Source of the DNA: an uncultured Clostridia bacterium
GTDB lineage: Bacteria; Bacillota; Clostridia; Christensenellales; Aristaeellaceae
DNA: 57,060 nt
NCBI GenBank assembly: GCA_947166705.1
Contig: CAMVFE010000011.1
Coordinates: forward strand, 1 to 57,060
Direction of reading: 5' to 3'
The translations under genes were made by a program, and so were the position numbers. Below are positions 7,934 to 16,121 of this stretch, piece after piece; positions within the stretch are counted from its first letter, which is position 1, and each line of letters starts with the position of its first letter. The notes beneath the pieces are model-generated. The model was not told the DNA's origin, ran no database searches, and worked only from the letters and a program-made list of their open reading frames with translations.

Positions 7934-9195
7934 TCCGCGGCCCCCATTTCTCCGTCGGGCCGGTTCACTCCGCCGGCCCGGAACTCGCCCGGCGTCATCC
8001 CGACATTCTTTTTGAACAGGTAGCTGAAATAATGGCTGTCGTTATATCCGACCTCCAGCGCGATCTGGCTGCTTCGCCGGTCCGTGGTCAGCAGCAGCTC
8101 CTTGGCCTTCTCGATGCGCAGCCAGGTCAGGTATTCCGTGAAGGTCTTCCCGCTTTCCTGGGCGAACACCGTTGAAAACCGGCTGTTGCTCATGCCGACG
8201 GCTGCCGCCGCGTCCTGAAGCATCAGGCTGCCGTTCTGATAATGCTCCGCCAGGTACATCTTGGCTTTGGCGGCGATCACCGCGGCGCCTCGTTCTCCGC
8301 CGCCCTCGCTGAAATCCCGCACGCCCACGATCCTGGGTTCCGCGGTCTCCCCTCCGCCCAGCACATGGCGGATATGCCTGGCGCTCCGGAGGCTCTGATA
8401 GATCTTTTCCGGCCCGTCCACAATCTCCCCGATGCTGATCCGGATCCCGGTGCATCCGCTGCGTTCCAGCTCCAGCTCAAGGGAGGATGCGAAGGCGTAG
8501 GCCCTGTCCTCCGTATCATTTTCCGTATCCCCAAGCACCAGCGCCCGCCCGCCGGTCCGGTTCGCCGTCGCGTGGACCGTTCCGCCGCTGCTTTCCGCCA
8601 GGTCGGAGAGGATCTGGAATCCCTCGGCGAGGGGGGTAAACGCCGCGTCGATCACAGCATACCGGGCCGCCGCGATATTCGCGCCCATGCCCCGGAGCTG
8701 TCCCACCACGCCCTGGATGTCCTCTTCCCGGATATCCTCCCGGTAGAGCGAATCCAGCATCCGCTCCCGAAGGAAGCGCTCGTTGGAGTTCACATTCCGC
8801 GCGTTCCGCTCCCGCCGTTCGTTCCGCATGGCTTCGGATACGCGGTCCAGCGCCTGCTTGAGCTCCTCAGAAGTCACCGGCTTGAGCATATACTCCCGGA
8901 CGCCCAGCTGAATCCCTTTCCGCGCGTAGTCGAATTCATCGTAGCCGCTCAGAATGATAATGCCGATCCACGGCATCTGGCTGCGAACCGCCTGGCACAG
9001 CGCGATTCCGTCCATAAAGGGCATGCGGATATCCGTAATCAGGATATCCGGCCGCATATCCCGGATCATCGGAAGCGCCATCTCCCCGTCCGGGGCTTCA
9101 CCCACCAGCACGTATTCCGTTTCATCCCAGGGAAAGGATGTGCGGATTCCCTCCCGGATGACGATTTCATCATCCACCAGAAAAACTTTCAGCAT
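7930..9195 (-). CDS. Response regulator, YesN type (receiver plus AraC DNA-binding domain)
   Basis: A 421-residue transcription factor. The receiver domain (residues 1-120) carries the acidic pair D9/D10, the phosphoacceptor D55 in ILITDIRMPF, and a lysine in YMLKPVTSEEL. A linker of about 190 residues is followed by an AraC helix-turn-helix pair at the C-terminus (about 315-415), ending in GYNDSHYFSYLFKKNVGMTPGEFR. The ATG at 9195 is chosen because GAGGAG lies seven bases upstream; the GTG at 9201 is too near. First gene of the sensing and transport cluster, with its own promoter at 9231-9259. Probable activator of ytfQRT-yjfF. Confidence 0.92.
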   Translation of the reverse strand: MLKVFLVDDEIVIREGIRTSFPWDETEYVLVGEAPDGEMALPMIRDMRPDILITDIRMPFMDGIALCQAVRSQMPWIGIIILSGYDEFDYARKGIQLGVREYMLKPVTSEELKQALDRVSEAMRNERRERNARNVNSNERFLRERMLDSLYREDIREEDIQGVVGQLRGMGANIAAARYAVIDAAFTPLAEGFQILSDLAESSGGTVHATANRTGGRALVLGDTENDTEDRAYAFASSLELELERSGCTGIRISIGEIVDGPEKIYQSLRSARHIRHVLGGGETAEPRIVGVRDFSEGGGERGAAVIAAKAKMYLAEHYQNGSLMLQDAAAAVGMSNSRFSTVFAQESGKTFTEYLTWLRIEKAKELLLTTDRRSSQIALEVGYNDSHYFSYLFKKNVGMTPGEFRAGGVNRPDGEMGAAE

Positions 9196-9230
9196 GGCCA
9201 CGCTCCTCTATAGACGGTTCTGTTGGAAAT

Positions 9231-9259
9231 AATATATCGCAGAATGCCTTTTTTCGCAA
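9231..9259 (-). promoter_or_regulatory. Promoter of the yesN-type regulator cluster
   Basis: Minus strand: -35 TTGCGA at 9254-9259 and -10 TATATT at 9231-9236, spacer 17 bases. The predicted start is near 9224, about 28 bases before the ATG. Confidence 0.7.
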
Positions 9260-9270
9260 ATTTCCGGTAT

Positions 9271-9300
9271 GAAAAAACAGGGGCCGCGCGCGGCCCCTGT
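9271..9300 (-). terminator. Intrinsic terminator of the GntR/ABC operon
   Basis: A perfect 24-base palindrome (9277-9300, 12-bp arms, GC rich) is followed on the minus strand by six T. It sits about 37 bases after the stop of the winged-helix gene and just before the regulator promoter, so it insulates the two leftward units. Confidence 0.88.
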
Positions 9301-9336
9301 TTTCCTTCCCGCGGCGCTCCCGGAGCGCCGCCCTCT

Positions 9337-9591
9337 TCAGTTCATGACATAGCCTTTCCCGTAAACGGTGCGGATGGCTCCGCTGCCGATTTTCGTCCGC
9401 AGCCGCCTTACGCACATATCCACGGACCGGGTGTCCGCCTCCGCGGGGAATCCCCATACATTTCTCAGCAGCGCGTCCCGGGAGACCACCGCGCCGCGGT
9501 GCAGCCGCAGCCACCGGTAAAGATCGTATTCCGTCCTGGTCAGCCGGCAGCTCCGTCCCTCAATCCGAATTTCTTTTCCGCCTGCCTTCAT
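9337..9591 (-). CDS. Stand-alone OmpR-type winged-helix DNA-binding protein
   Basis: An 84-residue protein that consists only of the Trans_reg_C winged helix. It has an LTRTEYDLYRWL first helix, VVSRDALLRNVWG, the recognition helix region TRSVDMCVRRLRTKI, and the C-terminal wing IRTVYGKGYVM. No receiver domain is present and none is encoded just upstream. The ATG at 9591 has GGGAGG eight bases upstream; an ATG at 9612 would place this site inside the gene. It is the last gene of the operon starting at 13119 and follows the permease by 31 bases. Its target is unknown; it may be a phosphorylation-independent regulator or an evolutionary fragment. Confidence 0.85.
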   Translation of the reverse strand: MKAGGKEIRIEGRSCRLTRTEYDLYRWLRLHRGAVVSRDALLRNVWGFPAEADTRSVDMCVRRLRTKIGSGAIRTVYGKGYVMN

Positions 9592-9622
9592 GGCGGGTTC
9601 CTCCCTTCCCAACAGTTTTCCG

Positions 9623-11710
9623 TCATTTCAGCATCACCTGGTAGTCCCTGCTCCAGACCCCTTCGATCTCCGGCAGCCGGGCGAGCGTCTCCGGATCTTC
9701 CGGATCAAAGCTCCCGTCCTCCATGCTGTCGCGAAGCTCGTCCAGCGCGTATACCTGAACCCGCAGCTCCGGGTTTTCCGGCCACTGGAACATGCGCTCC
9801 GCGCCGCTGCTGACCCGGCTCATCCAGTCCCGGACCTCATCCGTCGATTCCGCCCGGCGCCAGTCCTTCAGGCGCGTTTCTCCTTCCCCGGTCTCTTCGT
9901 ATTCGCAGAGGAAGACCGCAACCCGATCGCTCGCGGCAAACCCGCCCTGCGCGTAGTCGATCCATTTGTCCGCGTCCGCACCCAGGATCAGCGCCAGCGT
10001 ATTCCGGTCGTCCGGCTTGATCGCAAAATCCTCCTCACTGTATTCGTAGATGCCGTTCTCCGGGTTCACCCCTTCAAAGCTGATCCGGATCAGCGTGGGC
10101 TCCTGCAGCGTTTCCAGCGTCCGGGCCTGCAGGTCCTTCCGCAGCGCCTCCCGGAGCTCCTTCGCGTTCACCGCCCGGCTGCCGCCCGTTTCCAGGGAAA
10201 AGCCGAACGCCTCGCGGAATTCCTCTCCGTAGATTCCGAAAGAGCTCAGCGCCGGATACCAGCTGGCCCTCGGCAGTTCCGGCAGGGTTTCGCTCATCTG
10301 CCTCCCCCTGGTTTTCGCGATCACCCTCAGCGCCGGCAGCACAGCGGCCTGGTCCTCCGGGTAGCCATACTGCCGGGTGACGGTGCTTCCGTCCTTTCCT
10401 TCGCAGAAGACCAGCGCATCCGGATAGACTCCCGTCCGGAAAGGCGCTTCCCGCCTGCTTTCCTGCCCTTCCTTCCGGATCTGCGCCATCCAGGCCAGGC
10501 CGGCCTCAATCTCCTCAGGGCTTTCCAGGCGGATCTCGCCCGGGCCGAAATCCCGCCGGATCCGGACCGCCGCGAGGTTCTCCGCGGCGGGAGCATACGT
10601 TTCATACCCTGCCGGGTCGGCGCGCAGCAGCAGCAGCGCGCAGACCATCGCGGCCGCCGCGGCCGCGGGCGCCTTCCAGCTCCGGAAATCCGGCCGGATC
10701 CGCTGGTTCACCAGCATCCCGGCAAGAATCCAGGCCAGCAGCGCGCCGAAGGCCAGCCCGATGTACAGGACGGCTTCCTGTCCCTGATACAGCGCCATTA
10801 CCGCGGCGCAGGCCGTACCGCCGAGCACGACCGCCCAGGCCAGAACCGCCGGCTCAAGGCTCCTGTGATTCAGCGCGTGGCCGGCCCGCTCCGGCAGGGC
10901 CCGCCTGTACGCCAGGAAGGCGAGGACTCCGAACAGAGCCGCCGCCAGCACGCCCGGCAGGATGCAGACCCGCTCCGGAAGATAAAAATTCTTATACTGC
11001 GTATACGCCGGGAAGAAGCGCGCGGCGTTCCGGATTGTCCCGGACGGATACATCGTATGCAGATACCATCCGGCCATGGCTATCCAGCCGTACATGACCG
11101 CTTCCCCGGAAACCGCCAGGACCGCGCCGCTCAGCGTCGCGGACCATACCGTGCTGAACAGCGCGGCGCTCAGGGCCCCGACGGCATAGCCGTACAGGTT
11201 GATCAGCAGCGTGCTTCCCGCCCGCATGGCATATACCGCCGGATCGAACAGGCTCCAGAGGCCGTAGGCCCTCACCGCGGCGGGATAGATCGCGAGGCAG
11301 AAGGCCAGCGGCAGCTGCACCATCAGGAGGTACACCCCCGTCCGCAGCAGGAAATCCCTTCCCCGGGTTATGGGAAGGCCCGCGGCCAGCATCGCCTGCT
11401 TCCGGCTGAACAGGTGCCGGAACAGCACCAGCGCTGCGCCGAATCCCACGGTGCCGAAAAGGGCGCAGAGCGTCTCCAGGTTCAGCGGGGAATAGACAAA
11501 ATCAAGCGTCAGCTCCTTCATGTAGTACTGGCGGGTGACGACGGAAAGCTGCCCGTCCCTCGTCTCCATCTCCCTGGCCGCGGACAGCACCCGCATCATC
11601 CCCTGCATGGGAAAGACCGCGAAGGCGATCAGGAATACCGCCACCAGCAGGAAGAGATTCCGCTTCAGCATCCACCGGAAAGGGGATGCCTTCATGTCTT
11701 TATTTCGCAT
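9623..11710 (-). CDS. ABC-2 type transporter permease, large
   Basis: A 695-residue membrane protein beginning MRNKDMKASPFRWMLKRNLFLL. A first helix follows, then a cluster of about five helices between residues 130 and 320, two more near 330-380, and a long C-terminal extracytoplasmic half (about 390-695) rich in Glu and Asp. This resembles the YtrC/YtrD-like or bacitracin-type permeases that pair with BcrA-family ATPases. The ATG at 11710 overlaps the ATPase stop by 11 bases and has GGAGGAA eight bases upstream, so translation is coupled. Substrate unknown; a role in envelope stress or antibiotic response is inferred from the GntR/YtrA-type regulator. Confidence 0.82.
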   Translation of the reverse strand: MRNKDMKASPFRWMLKRNLFLLVAVFLIAFAVFPMQGMMRVLSAAREMETRDGQLSVVTRQYYMKELTLDFVYSPLNLETLCALFGTVGFGAALVLFRHLFSRKQAMLAAGLPITRGRDFLLRTGVYLLMVQLPLAFCLAIYPAAVRAYGLWSLFDPAVYAMRAGSTLLINLYGYAVGALSAALFSTVWSATLSGAVLAVSGEAVMYGWIAMAGWYLHTMYPSGTIRNAARFFPAYTQYKNFYLPERVCILPGVLAAALFGVLAFLAYRRALPERAGHALNHRSLEPAVLAWAVVLGGTACAAVMALYQGQEAVLYIGLAFGALLAWILAGMLVNQRIRPDFRSWKAPAAAAAAMVCALLLLRADPAGYETYAPAAENLAAVRIRRDFGPGEIRLESPEEIEAGLAWMAQIRKEGQESRREAPFRTGVYPDALVFCEGKDGSTVTRQYGYPEDQAAVLPALRVIAKTRGRQMSETLPELPRASWYPALSSFGIYGEEFREAFGFSLETGGSRAVNAKELREALRKDLQARTLETLQEPTLIRISFEGVNPENGIYEYSEEDFAIKPDDRNTLALILGADADKWIDYAQGGFAASDRVAVFLCEYEETGEGETRLKDWRRAESTDEVRDWMSRVSSGAERMFQWPENPELRVQVYALDELRDSMEDGSFDPEDPETLARLPEIEGVWSRDYQVMLK

Positions 11711-12584
11711 AGCCCTGTTCCTCCATCTCCAGAATAAAGACCTCCTCCAGGGAAAGGGGAAGCGTTTCACAGAATTCGGGCTCCAGCGCCTGAACCGATT
11801 TCAGGACGGACTCCCGCTCCCCGCGCACCGTCAGCACGCACAGCCTTCCCTGGCGCTGCACCCGCAGCGGGTGAAGCTCCGCCAGCTTCTCCCCGGGAAT
11901 TTCCTCCCGTCCGGCAAACTGGACCCGGATCATCCCGCTTACCACCGTGTCCATATCCCCCGCGGTCAGCAGCCTGCCCTCATGCAGGAAGCCCACCTGA
12001 TCGCAGATATCCTCCATCTCCTGCAGGCTGTGGCCCGCCAGCACCGTCACCATCCCCCGGTCCCAGGTTTCCTCGCTGATGGTCCGCCGGAAAGCCTCGC
12101 GCATCACCGGATCCAGGCCGTCGAAGGTCTCGTCGCACAGCAGCACCCGGGGCCTTCTCGCCAGCGCCAGGCAGACCTGCACGCGCTTCTGGGTTCCCTT
12201 GGAAAGGCTGCTGATCCTTTCATCCATGGGCAGGTTGAACCTTTCGCAGAGCTCGCTGAGCCGCTTTCCGTCATGGGTGGGATACCAGGCCCGCTGGAAT
12301 GCGCCCATCTCCCGGATCGTCGCGGCGTTCAGGAACGCCGGATCATCGCTCAGGTAGCAGATCTGCGCCTTGGTCTCCGGGTTCTCCCAGACCGGCCGGT
12401 CGTCCAGGCATATTTCGCCCCGGTCCGCCCGCAGGATTCCCGCCGCCATTCTCATCAGGGTGGATTTCCCGGCGCCGTTGGTCCCCAGCAGCCCGAAGAT
12501 ATGCCCCTCCTCCAGCTGCAGCCCGATATCATGGAGCACCTCTCTGCTCCCGAAGCTTTTCCCCGCCTCCGTGATTCTCAGCAT
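11700..12584 (-). CDS. ABC transporter ATP-binding protein, BcrA/YtrB type
   Basis: A 294-residue cytoplasmic ATPase. Walker A is GTNGAGKST (about residue 34), the Q-loop region is ICYLSDD, the signature is LSKGTQKRVQ, Walker B is VLLCDETFDGLDP, and the H-loop lies in VLAGHSLQEMED. A C-terminal extension of about 90 residues is typical of this group. It follows the GntR regulator by 33 bases and overlaps the permease start, so the three form one unit with 9337. The partner permease is the protein at 9623-11710. Confidence 0.9.
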   Translation of the reverse strand: MLRITEAGKSFGSREVLHDIGLQLEEGHIFGLLGTNGAGKSTLMRMAAGILRADRGEICLDDRPVWENPETKAQICYLSDDPAFLNAATIREMGAFQRAWYPTHDGKRLSELCERFNLPMDERISSLSKGTQKRVQVCLALARRPRVLLCDETFDGLDPVMREAFRRTISEETWDRGMVTVLAGHSLQEMEDICDQVGFLHEGRLLTAGDMDTVVSGMIRVQFAGREEIPGEKLAELHPLRVQRQGRLCVLTVRGERESVLKSVQALEPEFCETLPLSLEEVFILEMEEQGYAK

Positions 12585-12617
12585 GTTCCGTCCTCCTCCG
12601 GCCGCGCCGGTTCCTTC

Positions 12618-12995
12618 TCAGGTTTCGTCCGCGCCGCCGTATACTTTCCGAACCAGCTCCGCCATGTCTTCCCGGCTGATTCCCATATCCTTTGCCTTCC
12701 TGATCTCCCGCTCCAGCAGGGCCGCCTGGCTTTCCTGCTGCCGTTTCCGCTGCTCCCCTGTCTTCGGCGTCACGAAGCTTCCGCGTCCGGGCCGGGAGTA
12801 GATCAGTCCCTCCTGCTCCATCTCGCGGTAGGCCTTCTGGATCGTGTTCGGATTGATCCCCAGCTCCGCGCTCAGCGTCCTCACGGACGGCAGCGGCTCT
12901 TCCGGAGCCAGGAATCCCATGGTGATCTGCCACCTCAGCTGCTCCCGCAGCTGCTCATAGATCGGAGCCTTGCTCCGCGGATCAATCACAAACAA
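12618..12995 (-). CDS. GntR-family transcriptional regulator, YtrA subfamily
   Basis: A 125-residue repressor-type protein: winged helix (IYEQLREQLRWQI, LPSVRTLSAELGINPNTIQKAYREMEQEGLI, GRGSFV), then a short C-terminal dimerisation region (REDMAELVRKVYGG). That length fits the YtrA group, which lacks a ligand domain. The TTG at 12995 has AGGAG nine bases upstream and begins right before the conserved FVIDPRSKAPIYEQ. The longer GTG start at 13103 would add a low-complexity Gly/Ala/Arg stretch with no ribosome site. It is first in the ABC operon, and an inverted repeat at its own transcription start implies autorepression. Confidence 0.88.
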   Translation of the reverse strand: MFVIDPRSKAPIYEQLREQLRWQITMGFLAPEEPLPSVRTLSAELGINPNTIQKAYREMEQEGLIYSRPGRGSFVTPKTGEQRKRQQESQAALLEREIRKAKDMGISREDMAELVRKVYGGADET

Positions 12996-13091
12996 ATACC
13001 ATCGCTCCTGTTCTCTGCCGGTCTGTTTCCCGCCGGCCGTCCTGCCGGCGCTGCCGCTCCCGCCGTTTCCCGCCGCCGCGGGTCGTTCCAT

Positions 13092-13114
13092 CTGTACTAT
13101 CACAATTAGTACAG
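13092..13114 (-). promoter_or_regulatory. Operator: perfect 8-7-8 inverted repeat at the GntR promoter
   Basis: CTGTACTA and TAGTACAG are exact reverse complements separated by seven bases. The repeat covers the predicted transcription start (about 13112) directly downstream of the -10 box. It resembles YtrA-type operators in having TGTA/TACA arms and is the obvious site for the regulator encoded downstream. Confidence 0.8.
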
Positions 13115-13118
13115 TTGC

Positions 13119-13147
13119 ATCATACGCTTCCCTTTTCCGTCTGTCAA
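13119..13147 (-). promoter_or_regulatory. Promoter of the GntR/ABC operon
   Basis: Minus strand: a perfect -35 TTGACA (13142-13147), 17-base spacer, -10 TATGAT (13119-13124). It drives the GntR, ATPase, permease and winged-helix genes up to the terminator at 9271. Confidence 0.88.
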
Positions 13148-13199
13148 CCGTCCGCCGCGTTTTGTTACATTCTTCCCATCACGCTTCTGGCTGGCCGGC

Positions 13200-13240
13200 C
13201 AAAAAAAACAGCGGCCCGGAAGCATCCGCTTCCGGGCCGC
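13200..13240 (-). terminator. Intrinsic terminator of htrA
   Basis: A 13-bp perfect stem (13211-13223 with 13228-13240) with a four-base loop is followed on the minus strand by TG and a run of eight T (13201-13208). It lies 27 bases after the htrA stop. Confidence 0.93.
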
Positions 13241-13266
13241 CGGCCTTCATTTGCTTCTGTGTTTCT

Positions 13267-14580
13267 TTACTGGGCAATGGCGTCCACAATCGCCAGGTTC
13301 AGCTTCAGGTCAACGTACTCGCCGTCCTCCGGCAGTTTCTCCGCCTTGGACAGATCCACGCCCGTACGGAAGACCTTCAGGCTGACCTCATCGCCTTCCT
13401 TCAGCTCCCCGACGATCCCCGTCAGCTCGCTGGCCGTCGTGATCACCTGGCCGTTCGCCTCCACGATGATGTCGTAGGGCTGGACGCCCGCCGCCTCGGC
13501 GGGGCTTCCGGATTCCACCTCGATGACATACACGCCGCGGGGCAGCACGCCGCTCTGTACGGCGCTCCCGGAAAGCGTGGTGATGGTCACGCCCATGCGC
13601 GGCTTTCCGCTCAGCCCGTTCTGGGTGCCGGCGCCCGCGCTCTGATTCTCCGTCCCGCTGCCGTTCTGGCCGAAGGAGGACACGTCCGCGTTCAGGGCCT
13701 TGTCGATCACGGTCTTCGCGTCATTCACCGGAATGCACATGCCGATGGATTCCACGGTGGCGGAGGAAGAATAGCGGCTGCCCGTATACTTCAGGGTCGG
13801 AATGCCCATCAGCTGGCCCTTCAGGTTGAACATGCCGCCGCCGCTGTTGCCGACGTTGATGGCGGCGTCCGTCTGGATCATCGTGTTGACCACGCTGGTG
13901 GTCCGGCCGTAGCGGTCCGTGGAGGTGCCGGTGTTGATCTCCCGGTTCAGCCCGGAGACGATGCCCGCGGTCACCGTATTGTTGAAGCCGATGGGGTTGC
14001 CGACGTTGAACACGAAGTCGCCCACCTGCAGGCTGTCGCTGTCGCCCAGCTCCACGGGTTCCAGCTGCAGGCCGGGTACGTACAGCACCGCAACGTCCAG
14101 GTCAGGATCGGACGCGGCGACCGTCGCCTTCAGCAGTTCGGGATCTTCCTGTCCTTCCTTGTTGATGGCAACCTCCACGCTGCTCGCGTTTTCCACCACA
14201 TGGTAGTTCGTCATGACATATTCCTTGGCGACGACGACGCCGGATCCGCTTCCGTACTTGACCTCGCGGTCGGGCTCCTGGTTGTTGCCGTTGCCGTAGC
14301 CGTAACCGTAGCCGAAGAAATCACCCCACGGGAAGGGACTGCCGTAGCCGTAGCCGTTTCCGTAGCGGTTCGAGACCAGCTGATAGTTGTTCACGCCGAC
14401 CACGCTGTCCTTCACCTTGGCGATCGCTTCCACAAAGGGCGATTCCGCGCTCTCCGTTCCCATCACGGAATTTGCGGCCTTCGCCGGCTGGCCGGCCATC
14501 AGGCCGGAGCCGATCATCAGGCACGCCACTGCCAGCGCCATATATCCAAGCATCTTCCTGTTCAGAATCTTCTTTAACAT
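13267..14580 (-). CDS. htrA: HtrA/DegP-type membrane-anchored serine protease
   Basis: A 437-residue envelope quality-control protease. An N-terminal signal anchor (LGYMALAVACLMIGSGLM, about 11-29) precedes a trypsin-like domain with the triad H127 (TNYHVV), D162 (DLDVAVL) and S246 (GNSGGG). A C-terminal PDZ domain occupies about 325-425. A Tyr/Gly/Pro-rich insertion (about residues 71-100, with YGYGYGNGN) interrupts the segment before the first strand of the protease domain and is unusual for the family. The ATG at 14580 is nine bases after AGGAGG. It is transcribed divergently from the PRPP synthetase; TATACT near 14620 on the minus strand is a possible -10. Confidence 0.93.
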   Translation of the reverse strand: MLKKILNRKMLGYMALAVACLMIGSGLMAGQPAKAANSVMGTESAESPFVEAIAKVKDSVVGVNNYQLVSNRYGNGYGYGSPFPWGDFFGYGYGYGNGNNQEPDREVKYGSGSGVVVAKEYVMTNYHVVENASSVEVAINKEGQEDPELLKATVAASDPDLDVAVLYVPGLQLEPVELGDSDSLQVGDFVFNVGNPIGFNNTVTAGIVSGLNREINTGTSTDRYGRTTSVVNTMIQTDAAINVGNSGGGMFNLKGQLMGIPTLKYTGSRYSSSATVESIGMCIPVNDAKTVIDKALNADVSSFGQNGSGTENQSAGAGTQNGLSGKPRMGVTITTLSGSAVQSGVLPRGVYVIEVESGSPAEAAGVQPYDIIVEANGQVITTASELTGIVGELKEGDEVSLKVFRTGVDLSKAEKLPEDGEYVDLKLNLAIVDAIAQ

Positions 14581-14743
14581 CTTCAAAATCCTCCTTTCCG
14601 GATTTCGTGGTCAGTATAGAACATCATTTTGTCCTGAGTATGAACGGAATGTTAACGTTTTTCCCCCCTTCCGCGCAAGCGTTTTTTTCCATTCTCCGGG
14701 CCGAAATGTGCGTTTCCGCCTTGAAAAAAGCCAAATTGCCCCC

Positions 14744-14772
14744 TTCTCAATTCCCATTTTTTCCGTTATAAT
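14744..14772 (+). promoter_or_regulatory. Promoter of the first PRPP synthetase gene
   Basis: TTCTCA (14744-14749), 17-base spacer, perfect TATAAT (14767-14772). The predicted start is near 14779, about 36 bases before the ATG, which is preceded by GGGAGG. Confidence 0.75.
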
Positions 14773-14814
14773 ACCAGTGTCACCTACTCCGAGGGACGCA
14801 GCGGGAGGTTACGC

Positions 14815-16032
14815 ATGACGGATTTCGTGAGCACGTGGAATACCGAATCCTTTCTGACCTATCCGGTCGGCCCTCTGGGGCTTATCGCCATGCCCGGGAC
14901 GGAACCCATGGGCGAAAAAGTGAACAGCTGGCTGAAAAAGTGGCGGGACCATACGGAGGAATCCCTCGGGGATGACAGCCGTACGACCCCCGGCTTCGAG
15001 CGCGATGATTTTCTGATCAGCGTGTCCTGTCCCCGTTTCGGAAACGGGGAGGGCAAGGGCCTGATCAAGGAATCCATCCGCGGCTATGACCTTTTCATCC
15101 TCTGCGATCCCGGCGCCTATAACCAGACCTACAAGCTCTACGGCATGGACGTTCCCCTCAGCCCGGATGATCATTTCGCCAATCTCCGGCGGATCATCGC
15201 CGCCACCAGCGGCAAGGCCAAGCGGATCACCGTGATCATGCCGATGCTCTACGAAGGTCGGCAGCACCGCCGTTCCAGCCGTGAAAGCCTGGACTGCGCC
15301 ATCATGCTCCAGGATCTGGAGCGCATGGGCGTCAGCAACATCATCACCTTCGACGCCCACGATCCCCGCGTGCAGAACGCGATTCCTGCCCTGGGGTTCG
15401 AGAGCTTCATGCCCAGCTATCAGGTCTTCAAGGCCCTGCTGAAGCGGGAAAAGACCCTGCAGATCGACAAGGATCACCTGATGATCGTCTCCCCGGACGA
15501 GGGCGCTATCGACCGCAACATCTTCTACGCGTCCGTCCTGGGGCTGGACATGGGCATGTTTTACAAGCGGCGGGACTATACCCGCATTGTCAACGGGCGC
15601 AATCCCATCGTGGCCCACGAATACATGGGCAACCTGGTTGAGGGCAAGGATGTTTTCGTCGCGGACGATATCATCTCCAGCGGCGAAAGCGTGATCGAGC
15701 TGGCCCGGGAGCTCAAGAAGCGAAACGCCGGCCGCATCTTTGCCGCCGCCACCTTCGCGCTCTTTACCAACGGCCTGGAAGCCTATGACCAGGCGTATAA
15801 GGAAGGCATCATCGACCGGGTCATCTCCACGAACCTGACCTATCACCGTCCCGAGATCAACGACCGGGAATGGTTCATCGAAGCAGATATGAGCAAATAT
15901 ATTTCCTTCATCATCGCCACGCTGAACCACGACCGCAGCCTCTCCCGCCTGCTGAATCCCTACGACAGGATCCGCGGCCTGCTCCGCCGCTATGAGCGGG
16001 AGCAGCAGGAAGCCGGCATCCGCCTGGTGTAA
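14815..16032 (+). CDS. prs: Divergent ribose-phosphate pyrophosphokinase (PRPP synthetase family)
   Basis: A 405-residue protein of the Prs fold, which makes PRPP from ribose-5-phosphate and ATP. The phosphoribosyltransferase part shows VADDIISSGESVIELA (PRPP loop, usually DDMIDTGGT). The N-terminal half shows MPMLYEGRQHRRSSRESLDCAIML, corresponding to the usual FGYARQDRK region. FDAHDPRVQ stands where DLHAGQIQGFF is normal, and SPDEGAIDR where SPDVGG is normal. It is about 90 residues longer than standard Prs, with an N-terminal extension and altered loops. A homolog lies at 40027-41121. PRPP synthesis is likely but changed substrate loops leave room for another activity or a regulatory role. 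Confidence 0.85.
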   Translation: MTDFVSTWNTESFLTYPVGPLGLIAMPGTEPMGEKVNSWLKKWRDHTEESLGDDSRTTPGFERDDFLISVSCPRFGNGEGKGLIKESIRGYDLFILCDPGAYNQTYKLYGMDVPLSPDDHFANLRRIIAATSGKAKRITVIMPMLYEGRQHRRSSRESLDCAIMLQDLERMGVSNIITFDAHDPRVQNAIPALGFESFMPSYQVFKALLKREKTLQIDKDHLMIVSPDEGAIDRNIFYASVLGLDMGMFYKRRDYTRIVNGRNPIVAHEYMGNLVEGKDVFVADDIISSGESVIELARELKKRNAGRIFAAATFALFTNGLEAYDQAYKEGIIDRVISTNLTYHRPEINDREWFIEADMSKYISFIIATLNHDRSLSRLLNPYDRIRGLLRRYEREQQEAGIRLV

Positions 16033-16063
16033 TCCGCCGCGTCCTTCATTCCGTTGTTTTTTC

Positions 16064-16092
16064 AGCCCTCAGTTGATCTGCGGGCTTTTTCT
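16064..16092 (+). terminator. Terminator after the first PRPP synthetase gene
   Basis: AGCCC (16064-16068) pairs with GGGCT (16082-16086), extended by CAG/CTG past one mismatch, and is followed by TTTTT. It ends 30 bases before nagA, so nagA may have its own start or be expressed by readthrough. Confidence 0.65.
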
Positions 16093-16121
16093 GACCCTTT
16101 CAAAGCAGGAGGAAATCAGGG

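Noticed and set aside
9277-9300. Perfect 24-base palindrome as an operator for the YesN regulator
   Set aside because: The stem is followed by six T on the minus strand directly after an operon, so a terminator is the simpler reading. It lies upstream of the -35 box only by proximity.
9590-11737. Long open frame (715 codons) on the plus strand
   Set aside because: It is antisense to the ABC permease and has an Arg/Pro/Gln-rich composition, with no ribosome site and no domain. GC-rich codon bias opens such frames.
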